Counted from the first letter of the stretch, positions 37,964 to 47,140 are shown. The stretch is DNA of 64,000 nt from Paenibacillus durus (GCF_000756615.1 NZ_CP009288.1:62001-126000); one strand, 5' to 3'. The notes: generated from the sequence alone by a model not told the origin. Made by a program: numbers and translations.

Positions 37964-38320
37964 TCACTTTTTCTCGGACAGCCACATGGCGACGTTGGCG
38001 ATTTCATCAGGGGCCAGCTTATCCTTAAAGGAAGGCATTTGCCCCCGTCCTTTGGTAACGATGCTGTAAATCTGCTCGGCATTATGATTGTTTCCTTCTT
38101 GCTGCAGGCTCGGTCCGACCCCGCCCTGAAGCTGATCGCCGTGGCAGCTGATACAGTTGGCTTTTACTGTCTGTTCCGCTTTGGCAGGATTCGCCTCAAC
38201 AGTCGGCATAGTCGGACTATTCTGCTCGGCAACCTGCTCCCGGCCCGGCAGTGTGAACATCAGGATAACCGCGAAGGCGCAGGCAGCGAAAAACAAACCG
38301 CTCATGATCCATTTTTGCAT
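37964..38320 (-). CDS. Membrane-anchored c-type cytochrome
   Basis: 118 residues: one N-terminal membrane helix (IMSGLFFAACAFAVILMFTL), a Pro/Ala/Glu linker, and a class I cytochrome domain with heme motif CISCH (about residue 56) and the axial Met in GRGQMPSF near 93, followed by LAPDEIANVAMWLSEK. Small electron carriers of this kind (cytochrome c-550/c-551 of Bacilli) pass electrons to terminal oxidases at the outer membrane face. It lacks a lipobox, so it is nearer CccA than CccB in anchoring. Confidence 0.88.
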   Translation of the reverse strand: MQKWIMSGLFFAACAFAVILMFTLPGREQVAEQNSPTMPTVEANPAKAEQTVKANCISCHGDQLQGGVGPSLQQEGNNHNAEQIYSIVTKGRGQMPSFKDKLAPDEIANVAMWLSEKK

Positions 38321-38421
38321 CCCTTTCGTCCCCCCTGTATAAGCTACTGCACTTATTATAACGGATGGTGAAGCGTTATCATAGGGTTTGTGTCAAAAAA
38401 ATGAACGTCGGTCAGCTCAGT

Positions 38422-38922
38422 TCAAATTTTAGCAGAGGACTTATCATAGACCATACAGTAAAAGGGTTTTTCGCCATTTGGCGTACGGCGTTCATACGTA
38501 TCGGTGATCGTGAAACCGCATTTGCGGTAAGCGCGAATCGCTCTTTGATTCCAAGTCAGAACTTCCAAATCCACCTCACGGCTAGGGTAACGCTTCAGCG
38601 CTTCCCTCACTATCGCTCCCACAAACAAATGGCCTAGGCCATGACCGCATAGATCGGGACGCATGCCGATGCCGAGCCGGACTGTCCCCTCCATCGGAAA
38701 GAGCTGTGCAAACCCGCAGAGATTGTCCTTTTGATCCAGTACGGAAACGTACTGCTCTCTTCGGATCCGCGGATCACCGAATTCAATGCCAAGGGCCTCC
38801 ATCTTATCCCACGCCAGCCAGCCGTAAATATTATAGGGAGCCTTGTAATGCCACCCGCAAATGTCCTTGGCATGCGCAGCTGTCATAGGTACGACGTGAA
38901 AGATAACGGGAGAGCTAATCAT
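38422..38922 (-). CDS. GNAT family N-acetyltransferase
   Basis: 166 residues. Acetyl-CoA binding region: VRLGIGMRPDLCGHGLGHLFVGAIVREAL near residue 85-115, then LEVLTWNQRAIRAYRKCGFTITDTY. The N-terminal part, MTAAHAKDICGWHYKAPYNIYGW, differs from RimJ types. Start ATG 38922 follows AAAGGAGG by 9 bases; a 9-residue extension to 38949 is not supported. Substrate unknown. Confidence 0.85.
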   Translation of the reverse strand: MISSPVIFHVVPMTAAHAKDICGWHYKAPYNIYGWLAWDKMEALGIEFGDPRIRREQYVSVLDQKDNLCGFAQLFPMEGTVRLGIGMRPDLCGHGLGHLFVGAIVREALKRYPSREVDLEVLTWNQRAIRAYRKCGFTITDTYERRTPNGEKPFYCMVYDKSSAKI

Positions 38923-39074
38923 ACGTTCAGCGACCTCCTTTCCTCGCAAGGAACCTTAATACTTAAATTATATACATAAAAAGGGGAGAGCGACGCAAAA
39001 ACTTTTCCGGAAAATGGGCGCAGGCGCTGCGGGTGTGTTTAGCAAATTTCGGAGGGGGTAAAATAAGGATAAAC

Positions 39075-39118
39075 GAACAAACCCCCTCGCCGGAACGTAT
39101 TATCCGGGAAGGGGTCTC
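39075..39118 (-). terminator. Terminator after the first NlpC/P60 gene
   Basis: On the minus strand ACCCCTTCCCGGA ... TCCGGCGAGGGGGT then TTTGTTCGTTT, right after the gene ends. Confidence 0.7.
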
Positions 39119-39129
39119 ATATAAAAGTG

Positions 39130-39621
39130 CTATTGCACATCATCATTATCTTGAGAATCAACGGTCGCATCTTGATAAGCGTCGGAGCTCATAACTCGTT
39201 TGGCGCCAACATAACGGTTAACGTAGTAGCTGTCGCTCAGGGAACTGATCGTAACGCCTTTCGAAGAGGAAGCATGGGCAAATTTGCCGTCACCGACATA
39301 AATGCCGACATGGGAAACGCCTCGTCCGGAAGTGTTAAAGAATACAAGATCCCCGGATCTCAAATCACTGCGTGATACCGATTTTCCCATTTTATATTGG
39401 GAGCCTGACTGATGCGGAAGATTAATGCCGACCTTGTCGAACACATACATCGTAAATCCAGAACAGTCAAATCCGTTGGTACTCGTACCACCAGATACAT
39501 ATTTCGTTCCAATCGTGCGGTCGATTACTTTATCCATTTTGGAATCAGCGAATGCGCTGCCTGCTCCGAGCGTGAGAACAATGGACAAACTCAGGAATGC
39601 TGCTGCCAACTTCTTCTTCAA
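39130..39621 (-). CDS. Secreted NlpC/P60 endopeptidase (first of a tandem pair)
   Basis: Cleaves peptidoglycan stem peptides in the wall. 163 residues: signal peptide ending GSAFA-DS (~25), then one NlpC/P60 domain with catalytic Cys in FDCSGFTMYVF (near 52), His in GVSHVGIYVGDGKFAHASS (near 105) and the third polar site near KGVTISSL. No SH3 or LysM wall-binding domain; an acidic tail (DSQDNDDVQ) is unusual. TTG start with AAGGAG 9 bases upstream. It sits directly behind a c-di-AMP riboswitch and is a close paralogue of the next gene. Confidence 0.92.
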   Translation of the reverse strand: MKKKLAAAFLSLSIVLTLGAGSAFADSKMDKVIDRTIGTKYVSGGTSTNGFDCSGFTMYVFDKVGINLPHQSGSQYKMGKSVSRSDLRSGDLVFFNTSGRGVSHVGIYVGDGKFAHASSSKGVTISSLSDSYYVNRYVGAKRVMSSDAYQDATVDSQDNDDVQ

Positions 39622-39637
39622 GGGACTAGACTCCTTC

Positions 39638-39760
39638 CATATGCCTACGAGGTTAGCTTAAGGATTCGGTAGAAGGTCCCCTATGACCCCTCTTGAAATA
39701 GGAGGTCAATTCACCCAAAGATGGTTCCCCCGCTTCCCTATCGTTAGGGAATTCGGCATT
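39638..39760 (-). promoter_or_regulatory. c-di-AMP (ydaO/yuaA) riboswitch, copy 1
   Basis: Read on the minus strand, the segment contains the ydaO core: ATGCCGAATTCCC, GCGGGGGAACCA, GGGTGAATTGACC, CTTCTACCGAATCC and AGCTAACCTCGTAGGCAT. ATGCC pairs with GGCAT as the closing stem. The last stem base is followed at once by ATGGAAGGAG, the ribosome site of the NlpC/P60 gene; there is no room for a terminator after the aptamer. Confidence 0.88.
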
Positions 39761-40073
39761 TGCTGTATAGTTCGAATTATAGTAACTAATCATGACAATT
39801 TTTATGTTAAAACGGGGGTACTGATTACAAAAATGTTACTGAAAACTCATTGCGAATATTGTAACAAACCTTTTGTTGCTTGGCAATCACTTTTAATATA
39901 GTAAAAAGACTCTCTTTCAGTGATTACATTTATAGAGTAGCAATAGATTCAATCATGGAACATAGGTAAAAGCCTTTTTTTGCAGTTAATAGATTAAATT
40001 TTCTTTTTTCATTTTTAAAAAAAAGTGTTTCAGGCTGTCGAAACTTGTGTACAGCTTAACTATAGGGAAAAGA
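39761..40073. other. AT-rich gap between the two NlpC/P60 loci
   Basis: About 310 bases, very A/T-rich, no gene. It should contain the minus-strand promoter of copy 1: TATAAT-like (39776-39781 region on the minus strand) and TTGTCA upstream are visible but poorly spaced, so no promoter is called. Confidence 0.4.
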
Positions 40074-40118
40074 AAAACCCGGAGCTTGATTACACATGTA
40101 ATCATTCTCCGGGCGGCT
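40074..40118 (-). terminator. Terminator after the second NlpC/P60 gene
   Basis: Minus strand CCCGGAG ... CTCCGGG around an inner TGATTACA/TGTAATCA hairpin, followed by TTTTTCTTTT. Confidence 0.85.
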
Positions 40119-40125
40119 GTTAAAA

Positions 40126-40608
40126 TTAATCGTAAGCTACGGATTGATATGCTTTTGTGCTCATGACCCGCTTGGCGCCAACATAACGATTGGCCCAGTA
40201 GGACTGGCTCATTGAACTGATAGTTACGCCGCGCGAAGAAGAGGAATTCGCGAATTTGCCGTTACCGACATAAATGCCGACATGGGAGACGCCGTTTCCG
40301 AACGTATTGAAGAACACGAGATCTCCTGCACGCAGTTTGCTGCGTGATACGGCGGTTCCTACTTTGTATTGCGCTTTGGAAGTACGAGGCAGGGTAAATC
40401 CCATCTTTTTATAAACGTATTTGGTGAATCCGGAACAATCAAAGCCGGCCGTGCTCATTCCGCCGGTTTTATATGAGGTTCCTAATGTTTTTGCAATAAC
40501 CGTATCCATTTTGGAGTCTGCGAAAGCGCTTCCGGACCCTAAAGTGAAAGCCATCACAAGGCTCAATGCAGCAGCTGCAAGTTTTTTCTTTATGTGTCGA
40601 CTTCTCAA
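40126..40608 (-). CDS. Secreted NlpC/P60 endopeptidase (second of a tandem pair)
   Basis: 160 residues, highly similar to the neighbouring gene: signal peptide with ALSLVMAFTLGSGSAFA, catalytic Cys in FDCSGFTKYVY, His in GVSHVGIYVGNGKFANSSS, and the same VGAKRVMS ending. It lacks the acidic tail of copy 1 and has a short basic extension (RSRHIKKK) before the signal. TTG start with GGAAGGAG about 10 bases upstream. Together with its own riboswitch it forms a duplicated regulatory-plus-coding unit. Confidence 0.92.
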   Translation of the reverse strand: MRSRHIKKKLAAAALSLVMAFTLGSGSAFADSKMDTVIAKTLGTSYKTGGMSTAGFDCSGFTKYVYKKMGFTLPRTSKAQYKVGTAVSRSKLRAGDLVFFNTFGNGVSHVGIYVGNGKFANSSSSRGVTISSMSQSYWANRYVGAKRVMSTKAYQSVAYD

Positions 40609-40626
40609 AGCTTATGTTCTCCTTCC

Positions 40627-40746
40627 AATGCCTGCGTGGTTAGCTTAAGGATTCGGTTTGAAGGTTCCCTATGATCTCTTTGCTGCTAGATCAATTCACC
40701 CAAAAAATGGTTCCCCCGCTCCCCGGTGCCCGGGGATTTGGCTTGT
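40627..40746 (-). promoter_or_regulatory. c-di-AMP (ydaO/yuaA) riboswitch, copy 2
   Basis: Minus-strand core as in copy 1: AAGCCAAATCCCC, GCGGGGGAACCA, GGGTGAATTGATC, ACCTTCAAACCGAATCC, AGCTAACCACGCAGGCAT, again running straight into TGGAAGGAG. The P1 stem is weaker than in copy 1 (GCC/GGC), and the hairpin CCCCGGGCACCGGGGAG replaces TTCCCTAACGATAGGGAA. Confidence 0.88.
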
Positions 40747-40906
40747 TGTGCACCAGTATGTCGATTCGATTCAACATCATATGACAAAATAACAAAATAA
40801 TTTGAAAGATTACAAACTTGTTACCTCAACACAAACCTCATTTTATCAGAGGCATTACAGTTTTGCAACTTTTTTCAGCGGGCAGGCCGCCCGGAGATTA
40901 AGAAAC

Positions 40907-40952
40907 AAAAAAAGAGTTCAGATTCCTGTCACGGAATTTGAACTCTTTTTGC
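40907..40952 (-). terminator. Terminator after the membrane protein gene
   Basis: AAAGAGTTCA ... TGAACTCTTT with an inner ATTCC/GGAAT pairing; T/A-runs on both sides, so it may work in either direction. Confidence 0.85.
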
Positions 40953-40982
40953 CGTTTTTTTGCAAATAAAAGGGTTTTCTTG

Positions 40983-41813
40983 TTATGGATCAGCTGTTTT
41001 ACTATGCCATAAATGATACTGTGCCGACAATCCCCACATATCAAACAGAGTAGAGGGAAGGGGCGCTAGCTGCCTTATGAACAGCGCGGGCAATCCGGGC
41101 CATAGCCAGCCTGTTACTGCGCAGATCAGAGAGATCAGGAAACCGCCTGCCCCCAGCAGAGCCTGTAGTACAGAAGCGTGGAAGATGCAGCGTAAGGCAA
41201 TAAGTAAAGAAGCGAATACTCCGGTGCCGCCAGTATAACCGAACTGCATATAAAGCAGGACCAGACGGATAATAAATACATACAGCAGCCATGCGAGAAG
41301 CCAGGGAAGAATCCGAAAGAGCAGCGCCGGTTCCCAGTAGGACGACAGAATTAGCCTATAAACTTTTGGCAGGAGCCAGTACAGGGGGAGAAGGGTCAGG
41401 ACCCACTCGGTGACGCTGAAGAGCAGAATGGGCAGCCCGTACTTTTTCATTCCGGGAAAAAAGAACAGCCCGCGCTCTCCCCTGCTCTCCTGATGCAGCT
41501 CATTCAGCAGCCCGGCGCGGATGAACGGCGCAGCCAGCAGGCGCGCGGCGACCAGAATCAGCAGTGTCCAGAGCCAGCGCCGCACGTCGGGATTGGCAGA
41601 CAGACTCAATTGAGCCTCGATATAGTACAGCATCCTGCCTATCGCGCTGCCGCCGGCATTTTCGGAAGGGTAGCGCAGCAGCGCCGGGACAACCGCCGAT
41701 CTTACAAAACGGTACATCAAGTACCCCCATAGCAGCCGGTAGATGAATAGCAGGATCAGAATATACAATTGTTCCTTGACGCTGCCCCAGCCGCGGGTTA
41801 TCCAAATTCTCAT
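40983..41813 (-). CDS. Multi-pass membrane protein of unknown function
   Basis: 276 residues with about five or six hydrophobic segments (near 15-35, 85-105, 128-150, 160-190, 195-215, 220-245). Aromatic and Leu-rich helices such as ILPWLLAWLLYVFIIRLVLL. No motif I recognise. It starts 11 bases after the M1 peptidase stop with GAGGTGAG upstream, so it is cotranscribed with that metallopeptidase. Confidence 0.75.
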   Translation of the reverse strand: MRIWITRGWGSVKEQLYILILLFIYRLLWGYLMYRFVRSAVVPALLRYPSENAGGSAIGRMLYYIEAQLSLSANPDVRRWLWTLLILVAARLLAAPFIRAGLLNELHQESRGERGLFFFPGMKKYGLPILLFSVTEWVLTLLPLYWLLPKVYRLILSSYWEPALLFRILPWLLAWLLYVFIIRLVLLYMQFGYTGGTGVFASLLIALRCIFHASVLQALLGAGGFLISLICAVTGWLWPGLPALFIRQLAPLPSTLFDMWGLSAQYHLWHSKTADP

Positions 41814-41824
41814 TTGATCTCACC

Positions 41825-43819
41825 TCACCAGACGAAAGTTCCGAGCACAGTTTCGATTGCATTTGTCAGACTGAGGGTCCAGCGGGAGACGAAGGCGGCG
41901 GGGAGAGATGCTTTTCTGAAGTTGTTCATATGCTTGTTCTCCAGCAGTATTTCGTGACCCGGGTCCACTTCGGCCGAAACAAGAGGAGCCGTAGAAGTAA
42001 GCCGGAACGTGGTTTTGCCCCCTTGGCCATTCCATGTTTTCTGCAGCGTCCGGCCGTCAGCGAAGGTGAACTCGACGTTTACGCCAGGGTATAGGCTGCC
42101 CTTATTAGTGATGGTTGTCAGCGACTCGTAACCGCCGTTTTTGTTCTTGCTTACTGTAATGCTCTCAACAGAGAAGTCGGGAGCATCCCCGCCGTATACG
42201 TAATGTTCGAAGTAAGCTTGCCACGACTTTTTGGTCGCCTTTTCCACCATTTTTTGAAAATCGGCAGTGGCAGGATGGTGGAAGCGATATTTGCGGGCAT
42301 AGGTGGACATAATGGAATCCATCGTCTTCACGCCGACCTGTCTTTCGATATCCTTGAGCACCAGCTTGCCCCGCACGTAGACGTTCTGGGTGTAGGCGTT
42401 GGCTCCGCCGTATTTCCAGGCATTCAGAGTCAGCGGCTTGGGGGCAGTGACGAGACTGGCCTGCAGCGGAAGATTGGAGGCGATCCCATACTCCTGTTCC
42501 ATCAGCCTGTCCTCGGCATAGGAGGTAAAGCTTTCATCAAGCCAGGCTTCCTCGAATTCATTGCTTGCAACCATGCCGTAAAAATACTGGTGTCCGATCT
42601 CGTGAATCACCGTCCGCTCCAGCGAGGTGTCGGCAGAGTCTCTATTCGCGGCGAAGGCAGTAATCAGAGTGGGATATTCCATGCCTCCTGCTCCGTTGCC
42701 CTCTTTGGGCGGCACGACGATAGACAGCGTTGTATAGGGATACGGGCCGTACCATTTGCTGAAAGCGGTCAATGCGGCTTTGGCGGCTTGGAAATAGCGC
42801 TCCTTCAGATCTTTGTGCAGAGGGTCCAAATACAGCTTGATCCGCACGCCGGGCACTTCAGCCGTAGAGAACGCTTCCTCCGCATAGATAAAGTTAGGGG
42901 AAGCAGCCCAGGCGAAATCATGGACATCGTCGGCATAAAACTGATAGATTTTGCGTCCTTCTATGATTCTGGGGTTTTTGACAGGGAATCCGGTTGCGGC
43001 CACCGTATAATTTGCAGGAACCGAAATAGCTACGCTGTATATGCCGAAGTCGCTGTAAAATTCAGAATTGCCGTGATACTGGTGAAGGTTCCAGCCTTCT
43101 TCCTTCACGCCGCGCGTTCCAACCGGTTCGTAGACGCTAAGCTTGGGGAACCACTGGCCGGCCATGACAAAATCCCCGGATTCGCCCATACGGGCGAAGA
43201 TTTTCGGCAGCTGCACTTCATACTGGAGCCTGAGCGTAACGCTTTCCCCGCCGTTTACCGGCTGCGGGAGATGGATTTTGATCAGCGTCCGGTCGCCCGG
43301 ATTGCCATCGTCGGGCTGAACGTACTGCATCCGGTGCAGAAGGGACACGCCGTCTTCCGTGCGCACATCGGTCAGCGTCATGGAGCCGAATCCGTCCTCA
43401 GGCATGCGGTCGCTGCGCAGCTTCCCGCCGGATTCTTTCATGAATGTCGTCTTGTCCGAGGCAAAAGCATTGGGATAGAGATGAAAATACAGATCGCTCA
43501 CCGGTTTCTTGCCGGGATGGATCCATGTTACTGTCTCGGCGGCGGTCAGCTGTTTTTCATCCGGAGCAAGCTGCACGCTGAGGTGATACTCCGCTACTCT
43601 CCGGCTGAGCGCCTGGGTGGACGGCGTTACCGGCGGGGCTGGCGGAGCGGGCTTTACAGCCGGCCCCTGGCGGGTACTGGCCGGGGACTTGGCCGTTTCC
43701 GGGGCGGCGGCGGACCGGGAGACCGCAGGAGATCCGGATAACGCCCATAGCACTCCTCCCAGCAGACAGAGGGCGGCCAGGGCGGCGAAGAGAAAGGTTG
43801 TGCGGAATCGTCGCATCAT
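41825..43819 (-). CDS. M1 family zinc metallopeptidase, membrane-anchored
   Basis: 664 residues. N-terminal signal anchor (FLFAALAALCLLGGVLWAL) and a Pro/Ala-rich linker, then the M1 N-terminal beta domain, and the gluzincin core: VIHEIGHQYFYGM with a Glu 19 residues after the second His (EAWLDESFTSYAED). The usual GAMEN exopeptidase motif is GGMEYP, as in distant M1 members. The C terminus ends in a beta-domain. It probably acts on peptides outside the membrane. GGGAGG is 9 bases before the ATG. The antisense 512-residue frame is a shadow. Confidence 0.9.
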   Translation of the reverse strand: MMRRFRTTFLFAALAALCLLGGVLWALSGSPAVSRSAAAPETAKSPASTRQGPAVKPAPPAPPVTPSTQALSRRVAEYHLSVQLAPDEKQLTAAETVTWIHPGKKPVSDLYFHLYPNAFASDKTTFMKESGGKLRSDRMPEDGFGSMTLTDVRTEDGVSLLHRMQYVQPDDGNPGDRTLIKIHLPQPVNGGESVTLRLQYEVQLPKIFARMGESGDFVMAGQWFPKLSVYEPVGTRGVKEEGWNLHQYHGNSEFYSDFGIYSVAISVPANYTVAATGFPVKNPRIIEGRKIYQFYADDVHDFAWAASPNFIYAEEAFSTAEVPGVRIKLYLDPLHKDLKERYFQAAKAALTAFSKWYGPYPYTTLSIVVPPKEGNGAGGMEYPTLITAFAANRDSADTSLERTVIHEIGHQYFYGMVASNEFEEAWLDESFTSYAEDRLMEQEYGIASNLPLQASLVTAPKPLTLNAWKYGGANAYTQNVYVRGKLVLKDIERQVGVKTMDSIMSTYARKYRFHHPATADFQKMVEKATKKSWQAYFEHYVYGGDAPDFSVESITVSKNKNGGYESLTTITNKGSLYPGVNVEFTFADGRTLQKTWNGQGGKTTFRLTSTAPLVSAEVDPGHEILLENKHMNNFRKASLPAAFVSRWTLSLTNAIETVLGTFVW

Positions 43820-43900
43820 ACTGTAATTCCTCCCGTTGACAAGCTTCTACGGGATGTATATGTTGGCATCGGCCGTATTATTAGCTAAAATTAAATTATT

Positions 43901-43921
43901 CAAGAAGAAACGCCTGACGGC
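43901..43921. repeat. 21-bp inverted copy of the pre-lysS repeat
   Basis: CAAGAAGAAACGCCTGACGG plus C is the exact reverse complement of 15112-15132. The similarity does not clearly extend further. It lies upstream of the ywhD start. Confidence 0.6.
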
Positions 43922-43961
43922 CTATAAATCACTGAAATTGTACAAGGGAAGGGAGTGCGGC

Positions 43962-44468
43962 ATGGACAATAAGCAGCCGGACAGCAAGAAACAGATTGCC
44001 TTGAATATTGTGAACGCTAAGAGCAAGCATAAAGGCTTCGGAGCAGGCTCAATCGACTTGAACAATGTGTCGCCTGTGATTATCGACGGCGGCGAAGCAG
44101 TCATCGACATTGGTGCCATGCATGCCAAGAGCAAGGTGGAGAAGGGCATCAAGTTCTCCGCGAATCGCGAGGATGCGCCGGGAGGCAGACAGGTGTGGGT
44201 TGTGTGGGTGGCGGTTGAACGCACGCCGGAAGGACAGCACTATGCCGGCCTGACCGCCTGCGAGATGTGGATTGACAGCGAAGCGAAACGCGGCTGGAAG
44301 ATCCTTGCCGATCATGTGAATAAGCTGGATTCAGCGCTTAAACGGCGTATCATTGTAGAAGGGCTTGGCGCACAGGAGAAGGCGGCACTCAAATCGTTGC
44401 TCGTCTCGCATAATGCGGACTGGTGGAATGCGTCGCCCGAGGAATTAAAGCAGGCTCTCGAAGGCTAG
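43962..44468 (+). CDS. ywhD: YwhD family protein
   Basis: 168 residues; matches what I recall of B. subtilis YwhD: ALNIVNAKSKHKGFGAGSID, NNVSPVIIDGGEAVIDIGAMHAKS, VEKGIKF and WKILADHVNKLDSALKRRIIVEGL. Function unknown; the family occurs in Bacilli. An open frame starting at 43836 would add 42 residues of low-complexity basic sequence; the AAGGGAAGGGAG site fits ATG 43962. In B. subtilis the gene is beside pbpG (ywhE), which is 9 kb away here. Confidence 0.85.
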   Translation: MDNKQPDSKKQIALNIVNAKSKHKGFGAGSIDLNNVSPVIIDGGEAVIDIGAMHAKSKVEKGIKFSANREDAPGGRQVWVVWVAVERTPEGQHYAGLTACEMWIDSEAKRGWKILADHVNKLDSALKRRIIVEGLGAQEKAALKSLLVSHNADWWNASPEELKQALEG

Positions 44469-44521
44469 AGCGCGTCGGGAGGTTAGGGGTTTACGGGTTT
44501 GGATACCCGCTGCAGGCATAG

Positions 44522-44570
44522 CAAGGCTTCGCTTTTCCTTGGTTTAAGGAAGAGCGGAGCCTTTTTTTTA
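44522..44570 (+). terminator. Terminator after ywhD
   Basis: AAGGCTTCGCTTTTCCTT / AAGGAAGAGCGGAGCCTT, 18-bp near-perfect stem, then eight T residues. Confidence 0.9.
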
Positions 44571-44662
44571 CGGGAAGTGGATACTGTTGCTCTTTTAAGG
44601 ATAGACAGCGCGGTCGGATACAGGTTGTTCAAGCAAAGCCGTTGTACAAGCCCCCTTGGTTC

Positions 44663-47140
44663 TTAGTCCACGTCTGAAATGCTCTGTACAATGCTTGTTC
44701 TTCTCATCCGCGCAAGCGGAGGCAGGGCTGAGAGCAGGCACAGAGCCAGAGCGCATAGTGCGGCCAAGAGAGACTCCACGACCGGAGGACTCCAATATTC
44801 AATTCCGCGGGTAACCGTCATTATGAATGCGGACAGGCCAATTCCCGCAGGAAGTCCGATCAGCAGCGCCCGGAATCCGTAGTGCAGGCTTTCAAGCACA
44901 ATCATCACGCTCATCTGCACGCCGCTCATGCCGATGGCTTGCAGTGTGCCGAATTCCACCCGGCGGGTATGCAGTCCGGTCAGCGTGGTGTTGATGATAC
45001 CCAGCGCACCGATTATTGTAATCAGCGCGATTAATCCATAGCCGATACTGCGGATGCCGGCCAGAGACTGTTCAACTTCCGTTTTGGCTTCCTCAAGGGA
45101 TGTCAGAGTACTTCCCGGCGTGTCCTTCTTGATGGATGCAAGCAGCTTTTCAAGCGCTTCCCGTTGCCCGGGCGTCATCCCGCTCTTCACAAATACGTCG
45201 GCATAGGTAATGCCGCTCTCCGGGGAGATTGCTTTAACCTGATCCTCATGCATGAGCAGCGTCGTTCCGAGTGGTGTGAAATACCGGTGGATGCCGATGA
45301 TGTCCGAAACGCCCGCTATATCCACCGCAGCGTTCCCGAATGATACCCTTGTTCCGGGTTCGGGCGGTTTCCAGTTCGGGTCAAAACGCTGATTAACGTC
45401 GTTGTTCCATACCAGCGCAAGTGATTGCTTCCTCATCTCCTGGAGAGATGGCGACTGTACGCCCGCTCTGGCGAGCAGCAGCCGCAGTGTTTCATCGTCA
45501 TAGCCGATAGCTTCAAAAGTATGTGCAAGCAGCCATGCGCTGGATTCGGCTTTGTTTTGAATGTTGGCCGCTTTGTGTGCCTTAAGGTCGTAGGGCGGCT
45601 TGTAGACCCTCGCGGTTCGAACCCTTTCGACTCCGGGCATTGAACGGATGGAGGCAATGTCTTTGACCGCAATCGGGCTCTCGGCGGAGAGGGAAAAGGC
45701 GCTGTCCATGTTTTCGGTCAGCATGTCGGTGGTATTGAACGATAGCACAAAGGATTGGAGCGCCACAAACATCGTGGCGGACATGGCGAGCGACACGACG
45801 GTGACGACGGTTCGTCTCCGATTCCGTTTCAGATTCAGCCTGGCTGTCTCCCACAAGAAGAAACGTCCGATGGCTCGGGTACGTGCCCGCCGTCGAATTT
45901 TGACTACGCTCTCTCCGTTAAATCCAGACAGGGCGATAACTGGCGGTACACGGGAGGCTGCGCGCGCCGGCATCCAGACGGAAACCAGCGTGGCCGCAAG
46001 TCCCACAGCGGCCGCGAGGACGGCGGCGGTCCAGGGAAACCGGAGGTGGTTCTGCAGGACATCAATGGTCTGGGCCGCGCTTTCGACTCCGAGTGTATCA
46101 GGATTTATATTCGCCGCAACGGCCCGGGTGACGGCTCCTGAGGACAGTATTCCGATCAGCAACCCGGCTGGAATGCCTGCCGTGCACAGCAGCAGCGCTT
46201 CCGATAGTACGCTCCGGCGCACCTGGGACGGAGCGGCACCAACGGCGCGAAGCATGCCGAACTGACGTGTCCTCTGAACGATCGAGACCTGGAATATATT
46301 GTAGATCACTAGGCAGGCTGCCAGCAGCACCAGCCCTCCGATAAGCAGACTGGCTCTAGTCAAATCCCCGCCGCTCCCGTTGTCGTCGCCCTGATAGCCC
46401 ATAGCGGACAGCAGCATATCATTGTCGTTCGTCTGCCACTCCTGCAGTTTAAGCTGTTCTCGCCACATCCCGGCGGCCGCTTGAGGATTCACGCCGTCTT
46501 GGAAGCGGACGAACACATTCACTGTTTCCTCCGGCGAAGATGAATCAAGTCCCGTAAATCCCATTCCGTAACGGCCGGCCACAGTTGCGGGATGGTTACG
46601 CATAATGCCCACGAGGGTATAAACAGTGTCTTGAACCTTTTTGTTCCGCAGGGAGCCGTCCGCCGCCAAGCGTGAAGCTTCCAGGGAAAGCGTTACGGGC
46701 TTCCCGGCGGCAAAGTCAATTCCCAGCTTATCCGCTGTCTGTTCATCGAGCAGGATTTCCGAGGAGCTCTCCGGCAATCGGCCCTGCAGCAGCTTGACTC
46801 CAAGCAGGGCAAAGCTGTTCTTGTCGAACCGTTCCAGATTGAGGGTGAAATTCTCGCCCGGAATCCGGGCGTTGCCAAGTATTTGACCAACGCCAAGCTT
46901 TTGCACATCTTTGTCTTTCATCAAGGCATTGGCATCGGCGGGCTTGATGTTCTTAAATTCAACATGAAAGCTGCCCGCGAGCGATTCCGCCTGGTCGATC
47001 CGGGCACGGTCAAGAGCGTCTCCGAGCGCGACGAGAACGGCGACCAGAGCGACCGAGAGGGCAATGGCGGCAACCGTTAGCAGCGTGAGCGTTTTTTGTC
47101 TTCGCAGGGAACGAAGGCTTGCCCCCAGATAATGGTTCAT
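44663..47140 (-). CDS. ABC transporter permease with two FtsX domains
   Basis: 825 residues. N-terminal membrane helix, MacB-like periplasmic-type extracellular region (~50-260), first FtsX block (LIGGLVLLAACLVIYNIFQVSIVQRTRQFGMLRAVGA near 270-305), more helices, a second extracellular region, and a second FtsX block near 700-760 (LIALITIIGALGIINTTLTGLHTRRVEFGTLQAIGM). Such single-chain two-FtsX permeases export or act on lipoproteins, peptides or antimicrobial compounds. ATGA overlap with the ATPase gene, and a two-component system lies just upstream. Confidence 0.88.
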   Translation of the reverse strand: MNHYLGASLRSLRRQKTLTLLTVAAIALSVALVAVLVALGDALDRARIDQAESLAGSFHVEFKNIKPADANALMKDKDVQKLGVGQILGNARIPGENFTLNLERFDKNSFALLGVKLLQGRLPESSSEILLDEQTADKLGIDFAAGKPVTLSLEASRLAADGSLRNKKVQDTVYTLVGIMRNHPATVAGRYGMGFTGLDSSSPEETVNVFVRFQDGVNPQAAAGMWREQLKLQEWQTNDNDMLLSAMGYQGDDNGSGGDLTRASLLIGGLVLLAACLVIYNIFQVSIVQRTRQFGMLRAVGAAPSQVRRSVLSEALLLCTAGIPAGLLIGILSSGAVTRAVAANINPDTLGVESAAQTIDVLQNHLRFPWTAAVLAAAVGLAATLVSVWMPARAASRVPPVIALSGFNGESVVKIRRRARTRAIGRFFLWETARLNLKRNRRRTVVTVVSLAMSATMFVALQSFVLSFNTTDMLTENMDSAFSLSAESPIAVKDIASIRSMPGVERVRTARVYKPPYDLKAHKAANIQNKAESSAWLLAHTFEAIGYDDETLRLLLARAGVQSPSLQEMRKQSLALVWNNDVNQRFDPNWKPPEPGTRVSFGNAAVDIAGVSDIIGIHRYFTPLGTTLLMHEDQVKAISPESGITYADVFVKSGMTPGQREALEKLLASIKKDTPGSTLTSLEEAKTEVEQSLAGIRSIGYGLIALITIIGALGIINTTLTGLHTRRVEFGTLQAIGMSGVQMSVMIVLESLHYGFRALLIGLPAGIGLSAFIMTVTRGIEYWSPPVVESLLAALCALALCLLSALPPLARMRRTSIVQSISDVD

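Noticed and set aside
42203..43741. 512-residue frame opposite the M1 peptidase gene
   Set aside because: Shadow of a conserved coding frame; no ribosome site or motif.
45855..45868. Third copy of the AAGAAGAAACG repeat
   Set aside because: It is a 13-base match inside the FtsX permease coding sequence and likely chance.
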